A stretch of DNA of 46,494 bases from Deltaproteobacteria bacterium (GCA_031263525.1 JAISFP010000148.1:1-46494), one strand, 5' to 3'. Shown: positions 26,805 to 36,188, numbered from the stretch's first letter. Numbers and translations are program-made. Notes: generated from the letters alone by a model not told the origin.

Positions 26805-27758
26805 ATGAAAACTCTCCTCTGCCTCGCCCTCGCCTCGTGCGTCTCCGCCTTCGGGCTGACCGCGGGCGCGGAGGCCTACACAGTCTCCATCAACCAGTTC
26901 GTCGAGCACCCGTCCCTGAACGAGGCCGTGCGCGGCTTCAAGGAGCAGCTGGCCGAGCTGGGCCTGGAGGTCACCTACCACGAGCACAACGCCCAGGCCG
27001 ACATGCCCACCGTCACCCAGATAGTGAACCAGATAGTGGACGAGAAGCCCGACCTGGTGCTCGCCGTGGCCACCCCCTCCGCCCAGATTACGGCCCAGCG
27101 CATCAAGGACACGCCCATCCTCTTCACCGCCGTTACCGACCCGGTGGACGCCAAGCTCGTGGCCTCGGCCGCGAGCCCGGGCGCCAACGTCTCCGGCACC
27201 ACGGACCTCAACCCCGTGTCGGCCCAGCTGGCCCTCATCAAGGAGATCCAGCCGCAGGCCAAGAACATCGGGATCGTCTACAACTCCGGCGAGAGCAACT
27301 CCGTGGTCCAGGTCGAGCTGGCCCGCCGCGCCGCGGCCGCCACCGGCTTCGAGCTCATCGAGGCGGTCACCGCCGACACCGCGGGCGTCATGGCCGCGGC
27401 CCAGAGCCTGGTCGGCAAGGTCGACGCCATCTACCTGCCCACCGACAACTCCGTCATCGCCAGCCTCGAGGCCATCATCAAGGTGAGCCTCGACCACAAG
27501 ATCCCCATCTACCCGGCCGAGGACGACTCCGTGCGCAAGGGCGGGGCGGCGGTCCTCTCCATCAGCTACTACCAGCTCGGCCGCCAGACAGGCCGCATGG
27601 CCGCCAGGATCCTCAAGGACGGCGCGAAGCCGGCGTCCATGCCCGTCGAGGAGCAGACCGACTTCAACCTCATCATCAACACCGCCTACGCCGCCAAGGT
27701 GGGCCTCCAGATCCCCGATGCGGTCGCGGCCAGGGCCAGCGAAACAATCGAACAGTGA
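26805..27758 (+). CDS. ABC transporter substrate-binding protein (ABC_sub_bind family)
   Basis: This 317-residue periplasmic binding protein of the TrpX-like/ABC_sub_bind family has a signal peptide at residues 1-24. A possible lipobox LASC (9-12) comes after only eight preceding residues, so lipidation is uncertain. The mature start carries the family block VSINQFVEHPSLNEAVRGF. Later family blocks are DLVLAVATPSAQ, TPILFTAVTDPVDAKLV, NVSGTTDL and IYLPTDNSVI. Some relatives bind tryptophan or other amino acids; the ligand here is unknown. The ATG at 26805 has only a distant AGGAAG. A stronger motif, GGAGGTG, lies too far upstream to serve this codon. The stop overlaps the permease start (GTGA). 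Confidence 0.9.
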   Translation: MKTLLCLALASCVSAFGLTAGAEAYTVSINQFVEHPSLNEAVRGFKEQLAELGLEVTYHEHNAQADMPTVTQIVNQIVDEKPDLVLAVATPSAQITAQRIKDTPILFTAVTDPVDAKLVASAASPGANVSGTTDLNPVSAQLALIKEIQPQAKNIGIVYNSGESNSVVQVELARRAAAATGFELIEAVTADTAGVMAAAQSLVGKVDAIYLPTDNSVIASLEAIIKVSLDHKIPIYPAEDDSVRKGGAAVLSISYYQLGRQTGRMAARILKDGAKPASMPVEEQTDFNLIINTAYAAKVGLQIPDAVAARASETIEQ

Positions 27759-28657
27759 GCCTCTACGCCTTCGCCGGGGCCATCGAGCTCGGGCTCGTCT
27801 ACGGCCTCATGGCCCTGGGGGTGTACCTCACCTTCAGGGTCCTGGACTTCCCGGATCTTACGGTGGACGGCAGCCTCACCCTGGGGGCTGCCGTCTCCGC
27901 CGTCTGCATCACCAAGGGACTGAACCCCTTCCTGTCGCTCCTGCCCGCCATGGCCGCCGGCTTCATGGCCGGGACGGTCACCGGCCTGCTCACCACCAAG
28001 CTCAGGATCCTGCACCTCCTGAGCTCCATACTCACCATGACCGCGCTCTACAGCGTGAACATAAGGGTCATGGGGGGGAGGCCCAACATAGCGCTCCTGG
28101 GCATGCCCACGGTCTTCGACCCCATCAGGGCGCTCAAGGTCTCGCCGTTCCTGGTCTCGAACATCCTCTTCGCCATCCTGGTGGTCCTGGTCATCTCCGT
28201 CCTCATCTGGCTCATCCGCACCGAGTACGGCCAGGCCCTCCTCGCCACGGGCGCCAACCCGAAGATGATCACGAGCCTGGGCGTCAACACCCACTTCACC
28301 GTGGTGACCGGCGTGGGCATCTCCAACGCCCTGGTGGCGCTCTCCGGGGCGCTCATAGCCCAGAACCAGGGCACAGCCGACGTGGGCATGGGCGTCGGCA
28401 CGATAGTCGCCGGCCTCGCCTCCATCGTGGTGGGCGAGACCCTGTTCAACAGCCGCCGCATCACGACCATCATCATATCCGTCGTGCTCGGCTCGGTCAT
28501 CTACCGCCTCGCCATCGCGGCCGCCCTGAGCTTCAGGTTCTTCCAGCCGTCGGACCTGAAGCTCCTGACCGCCGGGCTGGTCGTGTGCGCCCTGGTCGTG
28601 CCCAGGATCCGCCAGTCCATACGGGAGAAGGGCGGGACCAGGGGCCAGAGGGGCTAG
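27755..28657 (+). CDS. ABC transporter permease
   Basis: This 300-residue inner-membrane permease has about nine hydrophobic segments and belongs to the branched-chain/ABC_sub_bind-associated (TrpY-like) permeases. The first helices contain GAIELGLVYGLMALGVYLTF and the conserved DFPDLTVDGSLTLGA. A later block is EYGQALLATGANPKMITSLG, the cytosolic loop expected to contact the ATPase. It starts at GTG 27755 inside the stop of the binding-protein gene (GTGA), which implies coupling. The ATPase gene follows after 49 bases. The channel is probably a homodimer, because only one permease gene is present. Confidence 0.92.
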   Translation: MSLYAFAGAIELGLVYGLMALGVYLTFRVLDFPDLTVDGSLTLGAAVSAVCITKGLNPFLSLLPAMAAGFMAGTVTGLLTTKLRILHLLSSILTMTALYSVNIRVMGGRPNIALLGMPTVFDPIRALKVSPFLVSNILFAILVVLVISVLIWLIRTEYGQALLATGANPKMITSLGVNTHFTVVTGVGISNALVALSGALIAQNQGTADVGMGVGTIVAGLASIVVGETLFNSRRITTIIISVVLGSVIYRLAIAAALSFRFFQPSDLKLLTAGLVVCALVVPRIRQSIREKGGTRGQRG

Positions 28658-28706
28658 GGAGCCCCCCGGGAATGCCCGACCCTAAAACCGCCGGGGGTGT
28701 CCGGAA

Positions 28707-29507
28707 ATGCTCAAGCTGAGGGGCCTCTCCAAGTACTTCGCCAGGGGCACCGTGAACGAGGTGCGGGCGCTGAACCGCCTGGACCTCAACGTCGAGTCCG
28801 GGGAGTTCATCTCCGTCATAGGCTCCAACGGCGCGGGCAAGTCCACGCTCCTCGCCTGCATAGCGGGCGCCGCCATCCCCGAGGAGGGCCGGGTCGTCCT
28901 GGACGGCATGGACATGACGGCCTGGCCCGAGTACAGGAGGGCCAGGCACATAGGCCGCGTCTTCCAGGATCCCCTGAGCGGCACCTGCGCCTCCATGACC
29001 ATAGAGGAGAACATGGCGCTGGCCCTGCGCCGGGGCAAGCGGAGGACCCTCAGGTCCGGCATCACCCGCGGCGAGCGGGCCCGCTTCAAGGAGGTGCTCG
29101 CCCGCCTCGACCTGGGCCTGGAGAAGCGCCTGGGCGATCCCGCCGGATTCCTTTCCGGGGGGCAGAGGCAGTCGCTCACCCTCCTCATGGCGACCCTGGT
29201 GCGCCCCACCCTCCTGCTCCTGGACGAGCACACCGCCGCCCTGGACCCCCGCACGGCCGGGCTCGTGATGAAGCTCACCTGCGACATCATAGAGGAGGAC
29301 AAGCTCACCGCCATCATGATAACCCACAACATGCAGCAGGCACTCGCCTACGGCCAGCGCCTCATCATGATGCACCGCGGTGCCATAATCCTGAACTTCA
29401 GCGCCGAGGAGAAGTCCCGGCTGACCGTGCAGGACCTCATCCACCACTTCCACGCCGCGAACCCCGCCGTGCCGGGCGCGGTATCCGACCGCCTGGTCCT
29501 GAGCTGA
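28707..29507 (+). CDS. ABC transporter ATP-binding protein
   Basis: This 266-residue ATPase energises the preceding permease. It carries Walker A GSNGAGKST (near residue 40), the Q-loop VFQDP, signature LSGGQRQ, Walker B LLLLDEHTA with the catalytic Glu, D-loop and H-loop ITHNM. All catalytic residues are present. The start at 28707 has GGGGGTG upstream. It is the last gene of a three-gene operon that ends at a poly-T terminator after the 11-bp repeats. Confidence 0.93.
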   Translation: MLKLRGLSKYFARGTVNEVRALNRLDLNVESGEFISVIGSNGAGKSTLLACIAGAAIPEEGRVVLDGMDMTAWPEYRRARHIGRVFQDPLSGTCASMTIEENMALALRRGKRRTLRSGITRGERARFKEVLARLDLGLEKRLGDPAGFLSGGQRQSLTLLMATLVRPTLLLLDEHTAALDPRTAGLVMKLTCDIIEEDKLTAIMITHNMQQALAYGQRLIMMHRGAIILNFSAEEKSRLTVQDLIHHFHAANPAVPGAVSDRLVLS

Positions 29508-29599
29508 CACCGGGGCCGCCCCAGGCCAGACGATCCTTGACCCGCAGGTTCAGTCACCTCCGGTCCGCTACAGTCCACTCCAGTCTGGTTCGAGCCGGT

Positions 29600-29698
29600 C
29601 CAGTCCCAGTCCAGTCCAAGTCCAGTCCAAGTCCAGTCCCAGTCCAGTCCAAGTCCAGTCCAAGTTCAGTCCAAGTCCAGTCCAAGTCCAGTCCCGGC
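29600..29698. repeat. 11-bp tandem repeat, nine units
   Basis: Nine units of CCAGTCCAAGT with few changes (A to C in the GTCCCAGT units, one T start) run without gaps. The array lies between the ATPase stop and the operon terminator, so it is part of the predicted 3' end of the mRNA. Eleven is not divisible by three, and the array is about one unit per helical turn. Confidence 0.92.
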
Positions 29699-29723
29699 TC
29701 CGCCCCTACCGTGCCCGTCACCC

Positions 29724-29749
29724 CCGGCCCAGCCGGTTTTTTTTTTTTT
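29724..29749 (+). terminator. Terminator of ABC transporter operon
   Basis: CCGGC (29724-29728) pairs with GCCGG (29732-29736) over a CCA loop and is followed by 13 T residues (29737-29749). The stem is short, but the T-run is the longest in the window. A second small hairpin, CCCGC/GCGGG, follows at 29754-29766. Confidence 0.75.
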
Positions 29750-29935
29750 CATTCCCGCTTCGCGGGCTATCCGGATTCCGCTGACCTCCGCAGTCGGCAG
29801 GCCGTCATGTCCAGCTGATTTCGACGGCAGTCTCACATGTCCGTAAGATCGTCACGCCGCTTGGCCTGTCTCCGACCGACGTGCCGGCAGGCAGGCAGCA
29901 CGGTCTTCCATGACCGGACCCCAGAGGAACCCAGC

Positions 29936-30826
29936 TTGACCTCCGACATCCCGCCTGACAATCTCAAAGATGGCCTGGACGCGGAACCACCGGACGGGAA
30001 CGGATCCTGGGATACGGACAGCGACGTCCATGCGCCAGGCACGGTGGAGAGCCCCGGAGCTCCCCAGCCCGGCACCTTCTGGGAAAAATTCCGCTCCGAC
30101 TACCTGGCGGGCTTCAGGGCAGGTGCGCCGATACTGATGGGCCTCATACCCTTCGGCCTCATATTCGGAGCGGCAGGGAGGGACGCTGGCCTCAGCTGGA
30201 TCCAGACCCAGGCGATGAGCCTGGGGATCTTCGCGGGCTCCGCCCAGCTCGTCTTCCTGAACATCTTTCACGAGGGCGTCAACCTGGCCGCGTTAGTCAT
30301 GACCGTCTGCGCCGTGAACCTCAGGCTCGTCATATACTCCTCGTCGCTCGCCCCCTTCTTCGGCCCGCCAGAAACCAGGGCCGCCGGGCTTGTCCGGGGC
30401 TACTTCCTGACCGACGAGAGCTACGCCATCAGCATGGCGGCCTTCCTGAAGAAGGGCTTCTCCCGGAACCCCGCCTGGTTCTTCCTGGGGGCCGCCGGCC
30501 CCACCTGGTCGGGGTGGCAGGCCATGACGGCCCTGGGCTACCTGGCAGGGGCCTTCCTCCCGGAGAGCGTCCCCTTCGCGATGGCCATACCCATGGTGTT
30601 CCTGACGCTCCTCATCTCGGTCATGAGATCCTCCAGGCGCAGGAGGACGGCAAAGGTCACCGCCTGCGTGGCCGCCGGGCTGGGCGTGGTCATATTCGGG
30701 GAGGCCCCCTACAACACGGGGCTGATACTCGCCATCCTGACAGGCGTGGCCGCCGGAGCGCTGTCCTCGCGGGCGGCGCGCGGCATGGACTGCCCGGACG
30801 CCGCCGGAAACCGGGAGACGAGCTAG
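29936..30826 (+). CDS. azlC: AzlC family branched-chain amino acid exporter subunit
   Basis: AzlC is the large subunit of the AzlCD (YgaZH-type) exporter of branched-chain amino acids. The protein has the family blocks GFRAGAPILMGLIPFGLIFG, then the AGSAQLVFLNI segment, VNLRLVIYSSSLAPFF, and YFLTDESYAISMA. About seven membrane helices are predicted. The start is uncertain. TTG 29936 has AGAGGAA 6 bases upstream and gives 296 residues. ATG 29837 is in frame without a ribosome binding site and adds an Arg/Cys-rich stretch. Even with TTG, about 60 acidic, Pro-rich residues precede the first helix. azlD follows 2 bases after the stop. Confidence 0.88.
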   Translation: MTSDIPPDNLKDGLDAEPPDGNGSWDTDSDVHAPGTVESPGAPQPGTFWEKFRSDYLAGFRAGAPILMGLIPFGLIFGAAGRDAGLSWIQTQAMSLGIFAGSAQLVFLNIFHEGVNLAALVMTVCAVNLRLVIYSSSLAPFFGPPETRAAGLVRGYFLTDESYAISMAAFLKKGFSRNPAWFFLGAAGPTWSGWQAMTALGYLAGAFLPESVPFAMAIPMVFLTLLISVMRSSRRRRTAKVTACVAAGLGVVIFGEAPYNTGLILAILTGVAAGALSSRAARGMDCPDAAGNRETS

Positions 30827-30828
30827 AG

Positions 30829-31143
30829 ATGGAAGGCTACTGGCTCGCTCTCATGCTGGCAACGGGCGGCACGATGGTGCTGAGGGCGTTCTTCTTCACC
30901 GTCAGGAGGCCTCTCGCCCCGCCCCCGAAGATCGCGGACGCGATGGAGTTCGTGCCCGTGTCGATCCTGGCGGCCCTCGTCTCGAACGAGTTTCTCCTGT
31001 CTGGCGGAACCCTCTTCCCGAAGCTAGCTGCGGCTCTCGGCGCAATCCTTCTTGCCATGGCCTTCGCCAGGGACATTCTCACCATAGCCGGCGGGCTGGC
31101 AGTTTACTGGGTGCTGGACATGCTGAACATCGCCCCGTTCTGA
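30829..31143 (+). CDS. azlD: AzlD family branched-chain amino acid exporter subunit
   Basis: This 104-residue membrane protein with about four hydrophobic helices is the small subunit that works with AzlC. It carries the family segments TMVLRAFFFTVRRP and FVPVSILAALVSNEFL, and it ends with GGLAVYWVLDML. The ATG lies 2 bases past the azlC stop, with GGGAG just upstream in the azlC end, so co-translation is likely. Length is normal for the family. Confidence 0.9.
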   Translation: MEGYWLALMLATGGTMVLRAFFFTVRRPLAPPPKIADAMEFVPVSILAALVSNEFLLSGGTLFPKLAAALGAILLAMAFARDILTIAGGLAVYWVLDMLNIAPF

Positions 31144-31890
31144 ATGCCGGAATCTCCGGAAATCTGCAAATCAGAAAATATAATGATTCCTGCTTCTAGG
31201 CAATTATTATTCCAGCTGAAAAGTCTGATAAAAGTGAATGCACCATCCTGGTCCATAGTTAATTCAGCTTGAGCTTGCAGGACATTTTGATCTTGCTGAT
31301 TAGTAGGACAGGACATTTTAATTTTTCAGTAACAGGAAAAAATTCCAGTTGCGTGGAGCAAAATGATCTGTCATCTGAAAGACATTCGGCATCGTGGGAT
31401 CAGGAATCCCGACGAGAACCAGCAACTGATCAAACCGCCGCATTCTGAACAAGAATTGCTCGTATTCTAACCTTTGTTCAGTATCAGTACCTGGCGAATG
31501 ATATCGACAGGAATATTTCATAACATTTGTCGAAAATTTTTTACTACAGACAGTAGCGTTCATGCATGCTGACCGGCAAGAGGATAAACGGACGACGGGC
31601 AGGCACCTGTCGATCGCCTGCGGCCATTACGCCATTTCTGCCGGATGAGGCGGGACAGAACCACTCTCCCCCGTAACAGAAAGGAAGGCTGAAAACTGCC
31701 AGATCATTGGCCTTCCCGACAAAAATTCAACTTTGGAAATTGATTCAGGACAGATGATAATTTTTAGGAGCAAAGTTATAGCCATGTGGCAGTCATGCCA
31801 GAATTAGTCTGAATCATGAAACTAGCCCGTCGCAGTACAGACGCTGGCCCGAACCTGTCTGACAGGACCATTTCAATCACTGTTCTCCGA
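31144..31890. other. Spacer with no supported gene
   Basis: The composition drops toward that of the AAA-ATPase gene that follows. A CCGGA/TCCGG hairpin lies just past azlD without a T-run. Minus-strand frames of 70 and 81 codons (31104-31316, 31318-31563) lack ribosome binding sites and recognisable motifs. They could be decayed coding sequence. Confidence 0.45.
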
Positions 31891-33726
31891 TTAAGCGTCT
31901 TCGATCAAAGGTTTCTCCTTCTGCATGGGAGTCATAATGGTCCTCGAATTCCAATCAACATCGTAGAACCTGAACATGCTGTCAGTCCATCCATGAACGG
32001 CAACAGCGCAAGCGCGAGTCTCGCCTTCCAAATAAAAAGATCGGAGATATTTTTTCGAGAGTATCTGACTGACTGCATCGGCAATACTTTTCTCCAAGCC
32101 ATTTCTGACGAGTTCAGGCTGCTCCTGGAAACCAGGCAACACAGAACCGGAAGGCGGTGCCTCCGTCAGTTTGGGAACTTTCTCGGAACTGCTGAGTCTT
32201 ACGCGCTTGATTTCTATGACTGCCTGGATGCCTGACGGAGAAACATAGGCGATATCAATCCTTCCGTCACCGAGTGTTTGTTCAAATGTTGCCCGAAAAC
32301 CCCGTGAGTTGAGAAGGATGAAAAGAATGGCCTGATAAACGTTTTCGGAAGGAGAATGCATGTGAAGCGAAAATTTGTCCAGCAGTGATGAAAAGAGCCT
32401 GGCGCATTCCTCGTCATCGGAGGCCTCGAATGCGTCAACAAAAGATCCATATTTTTCATTAATGGAACCTTGAAATCCTGGGAAAGGGGAATCCATATTG
32501 CCGAAATCCCTGGCTATCGCGTAGCAAATCTCGTTGTTAGGGCATTTTAGGATATAATTTTTTAAAATTCGTGTCTTTTGAATTTTTGCTATGGTGACGT
32601 ATCCGGTCTGGAACAGAAAAGACTCGCTTTTCAAGGCTTTCAGGTCATCAATAGGTGTCAGCTCTTCTGTTTCAATATTGTTGGAAATTATTTTAACATA
32701 GGTTTCAGGGTTGATCCTATGTTTGTATGCGGCCAGAGAAGTTCCTGAGTCATACCAGTAATGGCTGAATTCTTTGTTGTAAAGGCAATTGATGATAGAA
32801 AAAGGATTGTAGACTTTAGTCTCTTCATCCCATGAATAGCCGTTGTACCATAATTCTAGTTCTTTCATGAAATCTGAATAAGTCGAGTCTTTTTCAAAAA
32901 ATCCGTCTTCCTGCATGTCAGACAAAGCTTTAAGTATATGGCCATAGAAATTAGTCTGTATCTCTTCTTCCGTAAAACCGCATATGTCAGAAAAATTTCG
33001 ATCCATAGATATGTCTATAATGCTGTTCATTCCTGAAAAAATTGAGAGTTTTGAAAATTTTGTAACTCCGGTTACAAAGAGAAGACGCACCTTGTTACTG
33101 CAGTCTTTTATGGTGCTGTAGAATACACGGAGCATACTGCGAAGCTCTTCGGCATTGTCAGGGTTGTCGAGGCTGCCAAGCAGAGGAAAGTCATACTCGT
33201 CTATGAGGATCACGACGTTTTCAGGATCTTCCTCCGGAATCGGAAACATTTTCGTTAGGTGTGATGGAGGATTATTTTTTGATAATTTTGAAATGATAAA
33301 ATCAATATTGGAGACGGATTCAGCTGGTTTTAAATCAAGATTGTGATCTCTTGCAATTTCGTCAAACCTGTCAAGCAACTTTCTCCTGAACGTCAACGGG
33401 TCAGACTCGAAGCGGCTGAAGGAGAACCGGATGACCGGATACCGCTCCCAGACGTATTCGGACTTTCCGATCTTCATGCCGGCGAAAGGGGTCCTCTCTC
33501 CCCTGGCTATATGCTGGATGGTGTCTAGCAGAAGAGTCTTGCCGAACCTCCTGGGCCTGGAGAGGAAAAACATGCGATCGGGGCTGCTGTTCAGAAGATC
33601 GCAGATGAAGCCGGTCTTGTCGACAAGCGCTGCTCCGGAACCGATGTAATCTGAAAATACCGCGGAACTGCGCAGCAGCCGCTTTAAATTCAATCCGTTG
33701 GCCTGTGCCTTGCCATTCTCACTCAT
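31891..33726 (-). CDS. AAA-ATPase-like protein with PD-(D/E)XK domain
   Basis: This 611-residue protein combines an AAA-ATPase_like domain with a C-terminal PD-(D/E)XK nuclease-superfamily domain (PDDEXK_9/DUF1703). The Walker A-like loop reads SRPRRFGKTLLLDT near residue 55, and Walker B reads VVILIDEYDFPL near 173. A typical family block is FVTGVTKFSKLSIFSGMN. The nuclease-like motif is GRIDIAYVSPSGIQAVIEIK near 490-510, with the expected Asp and Glu-x-Lys. These proteins occur in many copies in gut bacteria, and their function is unproven. The gene is AT-richer than the housekeeping genes, stands alone and has its own promoter. GGGAGT lies upstream of the ATG. Confidence 0.9.
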   Translation of the reverse strand: MSENGKAQANGLNLKRLLRSSAVFSDYIGSGAALVDKTGFICDLLNSSPDRMFFLSRPRRFGKTLLLDTIQHIARGERTPFAGMKIGKSEYVWERYPVIRFSFSRFESDPLTFRRKLLDRFDEIARDHNLDLKPAESVSNIDFIISKLSKNNPPSHLTKMFPIPEEDPENVVILIDEYDFPLLGSLDNPDNAEELRSMLRVFYSTIKDCSNKVRLLFVTGVTKFSKLSIFSGMNSIIDISMDRNFSDICGFTEEEIQTNFYGHILKALSDMQEDGFFEKDSTYSDFMKELELWYNGYSWDEETKVYNPFSIINCLYNKEFSHYWYDSGTSLAAYKHRINPETYVKIISNNIETEELTPIDDLKALKSESFLFQTGYVTIAKIQKTRILKNYILKCPNNEICYAIARDFGNMDSPFPGFQGSINEKYGSFVDAFEASDDEECARLFSSLLDKFSLHMHSPSENVYQAILFILLNSRGFRATFEQTLGDGRIDIAYVSPSGIQAVIEIKRVRLSSSEKVPKLTEAPPSGSVLPGFQEQPELVRNGLEKSIADAVSQILSKKYLRSFYLEGETRACAVAVHGWTDSMFRFYDVDWNSRTIMTPMQKEKPLIEDA

Positions 33727-33804
33727 GTCTTATGACTCCCAGCCTGAAACGTTGTCAAACCAAACGCTTCAACACCTTAACATCATCATCAATACCTTAT
33801 AGTT

Positions 33805-33833
33805 AGGATACTGGAGATTGCCCCACTTGTCAA
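33805..33833 (-). promoter_or_regulatory. Sigma70-type promoter for AAA-ATPase gene
   Basis: On the minus strand TTGACA (33833-33828), a 17-base spacer and TATCCT (33810-33805) fit the consensus. The predicted leader is about 72 bases to the ATG at 33726. Confidence 0.6.
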
Positions 33834-35183
33834 CTGATTTTCCAAGTCAATATCCGGTTCCCTAACAATTAATCTGATTCCCATTCTTTGCCTCTCTCTC
33901 CCGCTCCTCGGACGATGACGTCCCATGCACCGACAGTTCTAGCGGCAGACCCTAACATTTTCTATGATTAAGTCCCCATATTTTCAAACTTCTGTCTGCT
34001 GGAGAACCAATATCAGTGTTGGACATGATTCATAATTATATTTCAAAAAATTGCAACCATTCAGGAGCTTTCGCCATATACAATTTGTTGAGAAGGACGT
34101 TATTGAAATCGCCACTCCAATTGAAGTGAAAGCGAGGCATGGCAAAAGATGTGGTGACGGGAGAGATGGAGGGATATCAGAAAGGTTTGATTTTCGAGAG
34201 CTGCCTGGATGGTTACACATTCTTTTAAAAAAATTTTAAAACAGTAGTGAACAGATACCAACTGCGCTCAGCATTACTTTTCTAGAATTTTAGCAATCAT
34301 GGCTTGAAAGCTCAGATCAAAAACTACAAATCAAAATCTCAGTAGATTTTTTATCAAGAGCGTTTTCCTATTATATGCCATATGCCAGATTCACAGTTAC
34401 TACATTAAAGTTTAATTTATATGTTGCATTAAGAAAGTCAGCATGAGTATAGAGATATTGAACAGACGATAAATATTTTAAATTAATTTTATATTTTACC
34501 CAGTAATGTCAATTCTTTCCTCTCTCCCCTACAGTCCTTCCACAGACTTTCCTAAAAATGCCCTCCGAATTTTACTCTTCCCCCCTGCCCTCATTTCCCG
34601 CGTCGGCTTATGACGCAACCACGAGAAACCTCTTGAGAAATGTCGACATTTTGACTCATGTAACGACAGTTTTCCCTCAGCCACTCCATATCTCCCGCCT
34701 CTCCCCTTTCGCTTTCAGGCAATCACCCGCAACCCCAGGCGACATGCGACAGGCAAAAAACTCAGCTGAACAGAACCTCCGCCCCTCCCTGAACCGGAGA
34801 CGCCGCGCCGAAACTCCAGTACTTTCAGGATTCCGTCTCGAACGCACACATACGGCGACTGGCCGCATGCTCCTCAACATCCTTTCCTCAACATCCAATC
34901 CGCACCGTCCGTTCCGCACTGTCAGTTTCTGCGCAAGCCTATCCTGAAGCCTGCCCGCAGCTTTCCGGCCTTCGTGCCGGATTTCCCTACACTATGGCAG
35001 GCACCGAGGCACCCTCTCGCGCCGAAGGGTCTTCCGGAACGCTGCCCGGGGCGCCGGGTTTTCCGGCACCGCACGTGCAACCCCGTCCGGCAGGGCCGGC
35101 AGACGTCTTCCAAGCCTCCCGCCGGGAACCATTTCCGGCATCAGGTCCAGTGCCTGAGCGGGCTTCGGCGTTCTCGCAAAAGC
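33834..35183. other. AT-rich then GC-rich spacer, no gene supported
   Basis: The stretch to about 34560 is AT-rich with scattered short frames. A 62-codon plus-strand frame at 34051-34239 has a protein-like composition but no ribosome binding site and no recognised match. From 34560 to 35180 the DNA is GC-rich, with Pro/Arg/Ser-rich chance ORFs on both strands. Confidence 0.5.
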
Positions 35184-35199
35184 TGGCCCGCCGTTTGCT
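35184..35199 (+). promoter_or_regulatory. Sigma54-type promoter of flgBC-fliE
   Basis: TGGCCCG-CCGT-TTGCT matches the -24/-12 consensus TGGCACG-N4-TTGC with the required 10 bases between GG and GC. The start codon of flgB lies 66 bases downstream. Sigma54 control of rod and hook genes is common in polar-flagellated proteobacteria. Confidence 0.6.
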
Positions 35200-35265
35200 A
35201 GCCGTTTCCTCCGGGCCGGCAGCCGCCGGCCTCCCCCGCCCCGTTCCCCGTCACAAGGAGCAGGA

Positions 35266-35706
35266 ATGTCAACCGATCTGAACCACAACCTCTTCTCCAG
35301 CCAGTTCGGCATCATGCAGGGCACGCTGGGGCTGAGGCTCGCCCGCCACGACTTCACGGCGACCAACCTCGCCAACAAGGACACGCCGGGATTCAGGGCC
35401 AGGCACCTGGACTTCGAGAGGGAGCTCGCGAGGAGGCTCCCCGGCAAGGGCACCGAGCTGGACGTCCGGCAGACCGACCTGAAGCACATCCCGGCCAGGG
35501 ACATGACTTCGGCCTTCGACAGGGCGAGCCAGGCCGTCAGGATGTCACCCTACGGCTACGACGAGTACGACGACGACAAGCTGGACATCGACAAGGAGAT
35601 GACCCTCCTCACCAAGAACCAGCTCATCTACAACACCACGGTGCAGATGCTCGCCAAGGAATTCGACAACCTTAAGTACGCCATAGGCGAAGGCGGATCG
35701 AGGTAA
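35266..35706 (+). CDS. flgB: Flagellar basal-body rod protein FlgB
   Basis: FlgB forms part of the proximal rod of the flagellum. The 146-residue protein shows the N-terminal rod motif DFTATNLANKDTPGFRARHL and the C-terminal helical end ending in ALAKEF-type sequence (VQMLAKEFDNLKYAIGEG). Length and order are normal. AAGGAGC lies 7 bases before the ATG, and a sigma54-type promoter lies about 70 bases upstream. flgC starts 5 bases past the stop. Confidence 0.95.
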   Translation: MSTDLNHNLFSSQFGIMQGTLGLRLARHDFTATNLANKDTPGFRARHLDFERELARRLPGKGTELDVRQTDLKHIPARDMTSAFDRASQAVRMSPYGYDEYDDDKLDIDKEMTLLTKNQLIYNTTVQMLAKEFDNLKYAIGEGGSR

Positions 35707-35711
35707 GACAG

Positions 35712-36146
35712 ATGGACTTCCTTAACTCCATGGACATTAGCCAGTCCGGGCTCACCAGCCAGCGCCAGCGGATGAACATGACGGCCATGAACCTGAGCCA
35801 CATGAACACCACCCGCACCCCGGACGGCGGACCCTACCGCCGCAAGGTCCCGATCTTCGAGACTGCCCCATACTTCTCCGGGCCGAAGGGCGCCCGCCCC
35901 AGGCTGGACGGTGAGCTGAAGGACGTCCAGGTGCGCGAGATCATGGAGGACAGGAGGGACTTCAAGCTGGTCTTCGACCCTTCCCACCCCGAGGCCGACG
36001 AGTTCGGCTACGCGCTCTACCCCAACGTGAACGTCGTCCAGGAGATGGTGGACATGATTTCCTCCAAGGGGAGCTACGAGGCCAACATCACTGCGGCCAC
36101 CGCCGCCCAGAACATGGCGCTCAAGTCCCTGGACCTCTTGAGGTAG
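35712..36146 (+). CDS. flgC: Flagellar basal-body rod protein FlgC
   Basis: FlgC is the second proximal rod protein. The 144-residue product begins MDFLNSMDISQSGLTSQRQRM. It carries the family block NTTRTPDGGPYRRKV and ends with the conserved GSYEANITAATAAQNMALKS. The usual NxANANTTRT is changed to NLSHMNTTRT, which is unusual, but the rest fits. It lies between flgB and fliE in one transcription unit. Confidence 0.95.
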   Translation: MDFLNSMDISQSGLTSQRQRMNMTAMNLSHMNTTRTPDGGPYRRKVPIFETAPYFSGPKGARPRLDGELKDVQVREIMEDRRDFKLVFDPSHPEADEFGYALYPNVNVVQEMVDMISSKGSYEANITAATAAQNMALKSLDLLR

Positions 36147-36188
36147 CCCTGACCGGCGGGGCCGCGCCCCGCGCGAGGAGCGTCACGT

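Noticed and set aside
29585-29600. GGTTCGAGCC resembling a tRNA T-loop
   Set aside because: No acceptor stem, anticodon arm or D-loop can be built around it.
29600-29698. Possible CRISPR-like array
   Set aside because: The 11-bp units are contiguous without spacers, and no cas genes are near.
34051-34239. 62-codon plus-strand ORF in the AT-rich spacer
   Set aside because: Protein-like composition, but no ribosome binding site, promoter or recognised family; not enough to call a gene.
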